A stretch of DNA of 33,171 nucleotides from NCBI RefSeq assembly GCF_020165195.1, contig NZ_JAIUHR010000042.1, forward strand, positions 1 to 33,171, written 5' to 3'. Numbering within the stretch: position 1 is the first letter of the stretch; every line of letters starts with the position of its first letter. The position numbers were made by a program, and so were the translations under genes. Source of the DNA: Mesorhizobium sp. CA14. Lineage in GTDB: Bacteria; Pseudomonadota; Alphaproteobacteria; Rhizobiales; Rhizobiaceae. The notes beneath the pieces were generated by a model. It saw nothing but the letters and a program-made list of their open reading frames with translations. It was not told where the DNA came from and ran no database searches. Shown one piece after another: positions 27,189 to 33,171 of the stretch.

Positions 27189-27206
27189 TTTAAATTGTTT
27201 AAATTC
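27189..27206. promoter_or_regulatory. Tandem TTTAAATTG/C repeat upstream of the LacI gene
   Basis: Two 9-bp near-identical units, TTTAAATTG (27189-27197) and TTTAAATTC (27198-27206), lie just before the proposed CTG start of the LacI gene. Each contains a TTTAAA palindrome. They stand out in GC-rich DNA and could be a self-operator or part of the promoter. Binding by the adjacent regulator is inferred from position only. Confidence 0.35.
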
Positions 27207-27233
27207 GGCCTTATGCCATCGATCGGGAGCAAA

Positions 27234-28175
27234 TCAAAGTTTTTTCGCCAGCGCCTCGGCCTCGGTGTCGAGCGAGGCCGAGTTGCGCACGCGAAGCCGG
27301 TGCTCGCGGTGAATGATGTAGAGGCCGCTGGCAACGATGATGGCAGCGCCGAGCAACGTCCAGCGGTCGGGGAATTGATGGAAGATCAGCCAGCCGGAGA
27401 TGATCATCCACACCATCTGCGAATAGGGGAAAGGCGCCAACTGGGTCGTGCTCGCCAGGCGATAGGCCCGGACCAGCAGATAGTGGCCGCCTGCCCCGAA
27501 TACGCCCAGCATCAGGACGACGAACCACTGAAAGCCGCCGTGGGGCAGCGCGGGCGCGAAGGCGAGCATCGGGGCCAGCAGCACCGACGGCGCCAGCGCC
27601 GAGAACAGTATCAGGCTCTCGGATGTTTCCGTGGAGGACATGCGCCGCGTCATGATGACGTAGAAGCTGTTCGACAACATCGAGCCCAGCGCGAAAAGAT
27701 GGCCGATGCCGAACACGCCGACGCCCGGCCGGGTGATGATCAGGACGCCGACGAAGCCGGTGAGGATCGCCAGCCATCGCCGCCAGCCGGCCCATTCGCC
27801 GAGCAGCGGGCCGGCAAGGGCGGTGATGACCATCGGACCGAAGAAATAGATCGAGGTGGTCTCGGCGAGCTGCAGCGTCCTCAGCGCCAGGATGTTGAAC
27901 ATGGTCGAGCCGAAAAGCATGCAGCCGCGCAGTATATGCGCCGGCAGATTGTTGGCGCGAAAACGCGCCGGCTCGCGCCAGCCGCGCAGGAAAAGGCCGA
28001 CCAGCAGGACATGGACCGCGAAGCGGGTCCAGGCGACGATCAACGCCGAGACGCCGGCCAGCACCAGATATTTGCTGGAGGTGTCGAGAAAGGTGAAGCA
28101 GACATAGACGCAAAGCATCAGAAGCACCGCCGCGGGCGGCGTGGCGCTGTCGTCGCTGTTTTTGGGAATGCTCAA
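27234..28175 (-). CDS. EamA-family (drug/metabolite superfamily) transporter, probable TTG start
   Basis: This inner-membrane transporter of 313 residues has the ten-helix, two-EamA-repeat layout. The first repeat begins FTFLDTSSKYLVLAGVSALIVAW and the second includes FGIGHLFALGSMLSNSFYVIMTRRM. A basic tail follows (IIHREHRLRVRNSAS). The group includes metabolite exporters and S-adenosylmethionine or amino acid carriers, but the cargo cannot be predicted. The frame is open up to 28574, which would add 133 residues lacking any domain. The homology-like region begins with S-I-P-K-N-S-D just after a TTG at 28175, so I take TTG as the start, although the ribosome site ahead of it is poor. ATGs at 28280 or 28310 are alternatives. 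Confidence 0.82.
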   Translation of the reverse strand: MSIPKNSDDSATPPAAVLLMLCVYVCFTFLDTSSKYLVLAGVSALIVAWTRFAVHVLLVGLFLRGWREPARFRANNLPAHILRGCMLFGSTMFNILALRTLQLAETTSIYFFGPMVITALAGPLLGEWAGWRRWLAILTGFVGVLIITRPGVGVFGIGHLFALGSMLSNSFYVIMTRRMSSTETSESLILFSALAPSVLLAPMLAFAPALPHGGFQWFVVLMLGVFGAGGHYLLVRAYRLASTTQLAPFPYSQMVWMIISGWLIFHQFPDRWTLLGAAIIVASGLYIIHREHRLRVRNSASLDTEAEALAKKL

Positions 28176-28491
28176 GGTCGGGCCGAGAAAGATAGACGTT
28201 ACCCTTCTGCGGCAATCGCCGCTGGCCAGCAAGCCAAAAGCGACTGGCCCAGCAAGCGCTTCGGACTGTTTCGAGCGCATTGTCTGTTGGCGATTGGCTT
28301 CAATGCCCATCGCGACGTGATGGGCGTTCAGGCTGATCGCCGAGGGATTGTCCGAAGCCTCCGCGACGTCGTCATCCACGGCGGAACAGACGCCAAGTGG
28401 AGCGCGAAGATCCAAGGATGCCCAAGCTGTGAGGCCGAAGCTAACCCAAGCGTTCGCAATCGCCCTCCGGGCGAAGGCGCTTGCCACCCAT
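28176..28491. other. Gap between the EamA and DUF2000 genes
   Basis: No supported gene is seen in this 316-bp stretch apart from a possible N-terminal extension of the EamA frame. It contains a perfect 7-bp stem, GCCCATC / GATGGGC (28305-28311 and 28319-28325), and a CGCCCTCCGGGCG hairpin near 28460 that may end the DUF2000 transcript. The promoter of the EamA gene probably lies here. Confidence 0.35.
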
Positions 28492-28926
28492 TCAGCCATG
28501 CATGCGGGCGCCCTTGGTGATCTTGTCGACGAGCTTTTTCTCGCCGCGCATGGCGATCCCGACGACCTTGGCATCGTGCGGCCCGAATTCGGCGAAGACG
28601 GCGCGGTTGGCGAGGTCGTGCCCGGTTGAAAACATCTCCTCGATATAGGCGGACGTCGTCACGCCGCGCTCCAATGCCCGGCGATGGATCGCGCCCAACG
28701 TCTCGGCATCGGCCGACAGGACGATGACCGGCTGGATCGACATCGGGTTGTAGCGGTTGCCGGCGCGGTCGCGATACGGCTCGCCGATGATCTCGGGGAA
28801 CTGCGCGACGATGCCGCTGGTCAGGAACGCGGTGACGTTGAGCTTCTGCCACACCGGCAGATCCTCTCTGAGGACAATTGCAATTTTCGTATCGAACACC
28901 AAGATTGAGACTCCGAATTGGCCCAT
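28492..28926 (-). CDS. DUF2000 family protein
   Basis: This cytosolic protein of 144 residues shows the DUF2000 pattern FDTKIAIVLREDLPVWQKLNVTAFLTSGI at the start and the VGIAMRGEKKLVDKITKGA segment near the end. The fold resembles peptidyl-tRNA hydrolase 2, but the function of this family is not known. The ATG at 28926 gives an extra MGQFGVSILV. A GTG at 28899, right before FDTKI, would match the usual length better, so the true start may be there. The gene is divergent from an AraC regulator whose start is only about 20-45 bp away, which suggests a shared control region. Partners are not visible. Confidence 0.82.
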   Translation of the reverse strand: MGQFGVSILVFDTKIAIVLREDLPVWQKLNVTAFLTSGIVAQFPEIIGEPYRDRAGNRYNPMSIQPVIVLSADAETLGAIHRRALERGVTTSAYIEEMFSTGHDLANRAVFAEFGPHDAKVVGIAMRGEKKLVDKITKGARMHG

Positions 28927-28944
28927 GGCGGGCGGAACAAGGCG

Positions 28945-29805
28945 ATGGCGCAGGCTCTAGGCGCGGAAGCACAGGAAGGTCTTGAACGTTCGTGCGCGGA
29001 TGCGGCCGACGGCGATCGCATCGTTTCGGCGCCGGGCGGGCTTGGCCTCGAACGCATCGAAGCGCGCTTCCACGGCAACGCCTTCGAGCTGCACCGGCAC
29101 GACACCTACGCGATCGGCGTGACCTTGCATGGCGTGCAGCGCTTCCATTATCGCGGCGCGTTGCAACACAGCCTGCCGGGCAAGGTGATCGTGCTGCACC
29201 CCGACGAATTGCACGATGGCGGCGCCGGAACGGAAGACGGGCTGCGCTACCGGATCCTTTACCTGGAGCCGTCCCTGCTGCTCGACTGCCTCGATGGCGA
29301 GCCGCTGCCTTTCGTGCGCGACGCCGTGGTCGACGATCCGGCGCTGCGGGACACGCTGCTCTCGGCGCTGGGGCCGCTGGATGAAGAGCTCGGCGACCTG
29401 TTCGTGGTGGATTTCGTTGCGCAGCTGGCGCAACAGCTGAGACGCCACGCCGGAAAGCCGGCAAAATCAACGCCCAGGACCGCATGGCGCGCGGCAGCGC
29501 TTGCCCGCGACTATCTGGAGGAGAATGCCGAACGGGCGGTGCATTCCGATGAGCTGGAGGCCGTTACCGGCCTCGACCGCTACGCGCTGTCGCGCCATTT
29601 TCGCGCCACCTATTCGACCAGCCCGCATCGCTTCCTGTTGATGCGCCGGCTGCAAAAGGCGCGGCGCATGATCTCCGAGGGCGAGCCACTGGCGGAAATC
29701 GCCGCCGGCGCCGGCTTCAGCGACCAGAGCCATTTCAACCGTCATTTTAAGAAGGCGTTCGGGATGACGCCGGGCCGCTGGGCGGCGCTGGTGCGCGACG
29801 CGTAA
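28945..29805 (+). CDS. AraC-family transcriptional regulator with cupin-type sensor domain
   Basis: This 286-residue DNA-binding protein has an N-terminal AraC ligand-binding cupin (FHGNAFELHRHDTYAIGVTLHGVQRFHYRG, then VIVLHPDELHDG). Two helix-turn-helix motifs form the C-terminal third: one around AVHSDELEAVTGLDRYALSRHFR and a second around EPLAEIAAGAGFSDQSHFNRHF, ending KKAFGMTPGRW. The histidines of the cupin suggest that a small molecule or metal may be bound, but the ligand is unknown. The ATG at 28945 is chosen over the TTG at 28918 because the added residues show no family likeness. It is transcribed divergently from the DUF2000 gene and is the obvious candidate to control it. Confidence 0.92.
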   Translation: MAQALGAEAQEGLERSCADAADGDRIVSAPGGLGLERIEARFHGNAFELHRHDTYAIGVTLHGVQRFHYRGALQHSLPGKVIVLHPDELHDGGAGTEDGLRYRILYLEPSLLLDCLDGEPLPFVRDAVVDDPALRDTLLSALGPLDEELGDLFVVDFVAQLAQQLRRHAGKPAKSTPRTAWRAAALARDYLEENAERAVHSDELEAVTGLDRYALSRHFRATYSTSPHRFLLMRRLQKARRMISEGEPLAEIAAGAGFSDQSHFNRHFKKAFGMTPGRWAALVRDA

Positions 29806-29827
29806 GCGCGACGCGCAGCGTCGTCGC
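29806..29827. repeat. Palindromic repeat unit, first copy
   Basis: A 22-bp unit beginning GCGCGACGCG right after the AraC stop matches the left arm at 29861-29882 except at two places (C for T, G for A). The two changes fall at paired positions of the small inner palindrome, so base pairing is kept. Confidence 0.5.
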
Positions 29828-29860
29828 GAAGCCGCGAGACGTCCGGTGGTTAGCGCCCAA

Positions 29861-29939
29861 GCGCGATGCGCAGCATCGTCGCCCTTTCCGCAAACCGGTG
29901 CTTAGATGGTGCGTGAAGCGACGATGCTGCGCATCGCGC
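29861..29939. repeat. Perfect 22-bp inverted repeat between the AraC and MarR genes
   Basis: The arms at 29861-29882 (starting GCGCGATGCG) and 29918-29939 are perfect reverse complements, 35 bp apart. They fill most of the 154-bp gap between two convergent genes. The folded structure could act as a bidirectional terminator although it lacks a T tract. The pattern of repeated, self-complementary units looks like a REP-type element. Confidence 0.7.
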
Positions 29940-29959
29940 CTGAGCGATGACGCTGCGAG

Positions 29960-30433
29960 TCACGCCTCATCCAACTCCGCGTCGTCGTCGATCAGGACCA
30001 GATCTTCGTTCGAGAGATTCGCCTCGATGCGGGCGAGCAGCTTGAACAGCGCCTTCTGGTCCTTCTTGTCGAGGCCTCTCAGCGCCTGTTTCTCGGTCTT
30101 CTTGACCGACTTCTCAATGGCGCGAATGGTTTCGCGGCCGGATTCGGTGAGGAAGATATGGGCCTGGCGGGCATCGGCGTTGGAGGCGCGCTTTTCAAGA
30201 AAACCCTGGGCCTGCAGCCGGTTGATGGTCTTGGTGATGGTCGGCGGGCGGACGCCGAGCCTGCCGGCGAGATTGCCGGGGGTCTGGCCGTCCTCGCGGT
30301 CGAGCGCCAGCATGATCTGGTCCTGGCCGGCGTAAAAACCATGCGCCAGAAGCCGCGCCGCCAGCGCCGTGCGCGCCAGCCTTGCCGCCGAATGCAGCCG
30401 GCTCATTGTCGCTGTCTTGTCCGCCTTGGCCAT
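29960..30433 (-). CDS. MarR-family transcriptional regulator
   Basis: This 157-residue winged-helix regulator, probably a dimer, has helices preceding GNLAGRLGVRPPTITKTINRLQAQGFLEKR as the DNA-recognition part, a wing with ASNADARQAHIFLTESG, and a long C-terminal helical region rich in lysine and glutamate. The tail is unusually acidic (VLIDDDAELDEA). MarR proteins usually repress exporters or catabolic genes and release DNA when a phenolic or other ligand binds, but the ligand here is unknown. The ATG at 30433 is chosen because AAGGGGA lies about 7 bases upstream, while another in-frame ATG at 30439 touches it. No obvious target gene is divergent except the CobW gene 385 bp away. Confidence 0.9.
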   Translation of the reverse strand: MAKADKTATMSRLHSAARLARTALAARLLAHGFYAGQDQIMLALDREDGQTPGNLAGRLGVRPPTITKTINRLQAQGFLEKRASNADARQAHIFLTESGRETIRAIEKSVKKTEKQALRGLDKKDQKALFKLLARIEANLSNEDLVLIDDDAELDEA

Positions 30434-30818
30434 GGTCATTCCCCTTCGGCCGAACCGGCGCGTCCAGCATAGAGGCTGCCCGACGGTTGGCAAATGACGA
30501 TCTCTAAGAATCCGGCTTGCGGAACGCTTTGCCGGCAAGCATTGCGGTGCCCGCGCAGGTGATGCCAGATGTTTATTTCAGTTAGATGACAAACGACTTT
30601 TGCGCCGGCGAGATTCACTGCGAATGCTGGTGAAGGCCATCGGGCGTCCGCGCGGCTTCTTGCGTCTGGCCTGCCTCGGCCGCCCCTGACCCGTGCTTGG
30701 CGCCATCCCGCATGGAGGGCCGGCCTGGCCCATCGGTTTGGCGCGTGCAAAAGCGCGGCACCCATCCTATATGAGGCCGACAATCCAGGATTTTCGAGCC
30801 AAGATTTCGAGGCAAACC
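30434..30818. other. Intergenic region between marR-type and cobW-type genes
   Basis: This 385-bp divergent control region has no supported gene. An AT-rich patch near 30568-30600 (TTTATTTCAGTTAGATGACAA) probably holds the minus-strand promoter of the MarR gene; read on that strand it contains TTGTCA. A TATATG at 30768-30773 could be a weak -10 box for the CobW gene. I looked for a zinc-responsive Zur-type palindrome and did not see a convincing one. Confidence 0.35.
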
Positions 30819-31853
30819 ATGAGCGATGCACAGACGCAAATCCCCGTAACCGTTCTCACCGGCTATCTCGGCGCGGGCAAGACGACGCTGCTCAACCGCA
30901 TCCTGTTGGAGAACCACGGCAAACGCTACGCCGTCATTGTCAACGAGTTCGGCGAGATCGGCATCGACAACGACCTGATCGTCGAATCCGACGAGGAAAT
31001 CTATGAGATGAACAATGGCTGCGTGTGCTGCACGGTGCGCGGTGACCTGATCCGCGTCGTCGAAGGCCTGATGAAACGCCCTGGCCGCTTCGACGCCATC
31101 GTCGTCGAAACCACGGGCCTTGCCGATCCGGTGCCGGTGGCGCAGACCTTCTTCATGGACGACGACGTGCGCACCAAGACCAAGCTCGATGCGGTGGTGG
31201 CGCTGGTCGACGCCAAGCATCTGCCGCTGCGTTTGAAGGATTCCAAGGAAGCCGAGGACCAGATCGCCTTCGCCGACGTGGTGGTGCTGAACAAGACCGA
31301 CCTCGTCACGCCGGAAGAGCTCGAAAAGGTCGAGGCGACGATCCGAGCCATCAACCCGGCGGCCAGGATCCATCGCACCCAGCGCGCCGGCGTGGCGCTG
31401 GACGAAGTGCTCGACCGCGGCGCCTTCGACCTGTCGCGCGCCTTGGAGAACGATCCGCATTTCCTCGAGGCGCACGATCATGATCATGATCACGACCACC
31501 ACGATCATGACGGTCACCACCATCATCATCACGACCATCCGTCCGACATCCATGACGTGACGGTGAAGTCGGTGTCGCTGCGCGGCGGCGAGATGGACCC
31601 GAAGAAGTTCTTCCCCTGGATCGAGAAGGTGACCCAGATGGAGGGACCCAACATCCTGCGGCTGAAGGGCATCATTGCGCTGAAGGGCGACGAGGACCGC
31701 TATGTGCTGCAGGGCGTGCACATGATCCTCGAGGGCGACCATCAACGTGCCTGGAAGGACGGCGAAAAACACGAGAGCCGGCTGGTCTTCATCGGCCGCG
31801 ACCTCGACGCCGAGCGGCTCAGGAAGAGTTTTGAGGCCTGCCAGGCGGCTTGA
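30819..31853 (+). CDS. CobW-family metal GTPase with histidine-rich loop
   Basis: This is a 344-residue G3E GTPase of the COG0523 group, which is involved in handling zinc or cobalt. Walker A is GYLGAGKT at 15-22, the metal-binding CVCC motif is at 68-71, ETTGLADP follows, and the guanine-specific NKTD begins at N158. A very histidine/aspartate-rich loop sits at about 217-241, between the GTPase domain and the C-terminal CobW domain, and would bind metal ions. The family delivers metal to client enzymes such as methionine aminopeptidase (shown for zinc in ZNG1/ZagA-type proteins). The ATG at 30819 has GAGG about 7 bases upstream; the frame is open from 30693 but without domain likeness. A WD40 protein gene follows, a pairing I recall from other alphaproteobacteria. 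Confidence 0.93.
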   Translation: MSDAQTQIPVTVLTGYLGAGKTTLLNRILLENHGKRYAVIVNEFGEIGIDNDLIVESDEEIYEMNNGCVCCTVRGDLIRVVEGLMKRPGRFDAIVVETTGLADPVPVAQTFFMDDDVRTKTKLDAVVALVDAKHLPLRLKDSKEAEDQIAFADVVVLNKTDLVTPEELEKVEATIRAINPAARIHRTQRAGVALDEVLDRGAFDLSRALENDPHFLEAHDHDHDHDHHDHDGHHHHHHDHPSDIHDVTVKSVSLRGGEMDPKKFFPWIEKVTQMEGPNILRLKGIIALKGDEDRYVLQGVHMILEGDHQRAWKDGEKHESRLVFIGRDLDAERLRKSFEACQAA

Positions 31854-31888
31854 TTTCCTGACTTTCAGGCGCTAGCGCTGCCCTTCTT

Positions 31889-32036
31889 CCCTTCTCCCCT
31901 TGTGGGAGAAGGTGGCCTCGTGAAGCGAGGTCGGATGAGGGGTGCTCCAGCCTGGCAAAGGCGGCGATCCGTCCAACACCCCTCATCCGTCTTGGCGCTG
32001 CGCGCCAATCCACCTTCTCCCACAAGGGGAGAAGGG
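31889..32036. repeat. Paired palindromic elements in inverted orientation (BIME-like)
   Basis: Two related elements (31889-31944 and 31977-32036) face each other across a 32-bp spacer. Their outer 27 bp (CCCTTCTCCCCTTGTGGGAG and on) and inner 13 bp (CGGATGAGGGGTG) are perfect reverse complements. The middle parts differ in sequence, but each forms its own hairpin: CCTCG-TGAAG-CGAGG on the left and TTGGCG-CTGCG-CGCCAA on the right. They fill the gap between the CobW and WD40 genes. Confidence 0.8.
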
Positions 32037-32081
32037 GAGTCACACCTAGCCGCGCCGGCTAATCTCGAACGGACCGCTTGC

Positions 32082-33056
32082 ATGCCCACAGTCGCCCCGC
32101 TTGATCTCGAAGGCCATTGCGTTGCCGCCGTCTTCCTGAACGACGTGCCGCATTTCGCACTTGCCGACGGTTCAATCCACCGGTTGGATAACGGGCATAA
32201 GACAGTGCAGGCCAATGACGGCCTGCTCGCCGCCTTCCACGACGCGGCGAACGACCGGCTGATCACCGGCGGCGAGGACGGCAAGGTGGTTGCCGTGAAG
32301 GCCGGCGGCGAGGTGGGCGAACTGGCCAGCGCCGGCAGGAAATGGGTGACCAGCGTGACTGCCGGACCGCAGGGCGCGGTCGCCTATGCTTCGGGCAAGA
32401 CCGCCTTCGTGCGTTTCGCCGACGGCAAGATCAAGGAATTTAGCCATCCGCGCTCGGTGGAGGGACTCGCCTTCTCGCCCAAGGGCATGCGTTTCGGCGT
32501 CGCCCGCTACAATGGCGCGACGCTGCATTTCCCGGCGGCCGAAGGCAAGCCGGTGGAACTCGAATGGGCCGGCGCTCATACCGGCATCACCTTTTCGCCG
32601 GACGGCGCCTTTTTGATCACCACCATGCAGGAAAACGCACTGCATGGCTGGAAGCTCGCCGACGGCAAGCACATGCGCATGAGCGGCTATCCGGGCAAGG
32701 TGAAGAGCCTGTCCTGGAGCGTGAAGGGCAAATGGCTGGCGAGTTCCGGCGCGCCTGCGGCGATCCTGTGGCCGTTCGCCAGCAAAGACGGGCCGATAGG
32801 CAAGGCGCCGCTGGAGCTCGGCACGCGCGGCAACACCATGGTGACCTGTGTTGTCTGCCATCCCAGCCAGGACGTCGTGGCCATCGGCTATGAGGACGGC
32901 ATGGTGATTGCGGCGCGCTTCGCCGACGCCAAGGAAGTGCTGCTGCGCCGCCCCGGCAAGGGCGCCATCACGTCGATGATGTGGGACAAGGAAGAACGCC
33001 GCGTCGTGTTCGGCAGCGCCGCCGGCGATTGCGGCGTGATCGATATCACTGCGTAG
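32082..33056 (+). CDS. WD40 repeat protein adjacent to CobW
   Basis: This 324-residue beta-propeller protein has repeated blades with short hydrophobic strands and loops such as LITGGEDGKVVAV, KWLASSGAPAAILWPF, VAIGYEDGMVIAARF and VVFGSAAGDCGVIDI. About six or seven WD40-like units are present with weak WD ends. No signal peptide or enzyme motif is seen, so a scaffold or protein-binding role in the cytosol is likely. I take the ATG at 32082 because the frame upstream (from 31902) runs through the palindromic repeats. The ribosome site is weak, and expression may depend on the cobW transcript reading through. The steady pairing with a CobW GTPase suggests a shared role in metal handling, but this is inference. 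Confidence 0.88.
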   Translation: MPTVAPLDLEGHCVAAVFLNDVPHFALADGSIHRLDNGHKTVQANDGLLAAFHDAANDRLITGGEDGKVVAVKAGGEVGELASAGRKWVTSVTAGPQGAVAYASGKTAFVRFADGKIKEFSHPRSVEGLAFSPKGMRFGVARYNGATLHFPAAEGKPVELEWAGAHTGITFSPDGAFLITTMQENALHGWKLADGKHMRMSGYPGKVKSLSWSVKGKWLASSGAPAAILWPFASKDGPIGKAPLELGTRGNTMVTCVVCHPSQDVVAIGYEDGMVIAARFADAKEVLLRRPGKGAITSMMWDKEERRVVFGSAAGDCGVIDITA

Positions 33057-33057
33057 G

Positions 33058-33171
<114 letters not shown>

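Noticed and set aside
26184..28520. A 778-codon open frame on the plus strand opposite the LacI and EamA genes
   Set aside because: It covers two recognised minus-strand genes and their gap and has no domain or credible ribosome site, so it is an antisense artefact.
28328..29485. A 385-codon minus-strand frame across the DUF2000 and AraC genes
   Set aside because: It is very arginine/proline-rich, overlaps two genes with clear family patterns, and has no features of its own.
30440..30818. Zur-type zinc operator upstream of the CobW gene
   Set aside because: I looked for a TGTTATA-N-TATAACA-like palindrome and saw none, so zinc control at this promoter is not supported by the sequence.
31889..32036. 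Palindromic pair considered as a small IS or MITE with target duplication
   Set aside because: No flanking direct duplication was visible and the modular hairpin layout fits a REP/BIME-type element better.

Overview
This GC-rich window looks like a chromosomal segment of a Mesorhizobium-like alphaproteobacterium (order Hyphomicrobiales). The support is the split three-gene proton-translocating transhydrogenase, a small aa3-type oxidase subunit IV, a GyrB of typical alphaproteobacterial form, a TakP-type TRAP binding protein, a CobW/WD40 gene pair, and intergenic palindromes with a CCTTCTCCCC core that I associate with this group. The genus is inferred from gene content and familiar sequence, not from a search.

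Layout. Positions 1-81 hold the tail of an IS630-like transposase. A housekeeping block follows: an NDUFA9-type epimerase (275-1258) converges on a cytochrome P450 (1268-2638, minus strand), then gyrB (2927-5398) with a clear promoter. A perfect bidirectional terminator separates gyrB from the minus-strand operon pntAA-pntAB-pntB (5472-8546). Next on the minus strand are a CoxIV-like peptide, a DUF3096 peptide, a FeeM-like N-acyl amino acid synthase/GNAT protein, a membrane-bound GGDEF-EAL protein and a giant fused indolepyruvate:ferredoxin oxidoreductase (12861-16334).

The central part is accessory metabolism and transport. A lipoprotein and a CGNR zinc-finger regulator overlap and diverge from an orphan LivH-type permease. 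A TRAP module follows: dctQ and dctM on the plus strand, a zinc alcohol dehydrogenase broken by a frameshift, and a TakP-like alpha-keto acid binding protein facing it from the minus strand. After these come a class I glutamine amidotransferase-like hydrolase, a small secreted AprI/Inh-like protein, and a LacI regulator translationally coupled to a D-2-hydroxyacid dehydrogenase.

The right part holds an EamA-family exporter, a DUF2000 protein divergent from an AraC regulator, a MarR regulator, a CobW-type metal GTPase with a histidine-rich loop and a WD40 protein. Palindromic repeats fill several of the gaps, and the window ends inside a heptanucleotide tandem repeat.

I found no CRISPR array, tRNA, rRNA, phage or obvious defence island. 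The points most worth a second look are the LacI gene with no AUG/GUG/UUG start ahead of its helix-turn-helix, the frameshifted dehydrogenase inside the TRAP cluster, the repeated tail on DctM, the orphan LivH/CGNR pair with a perfect inverted repeat between them, and palindromes whose copies differ by paired changes that keep the stem.
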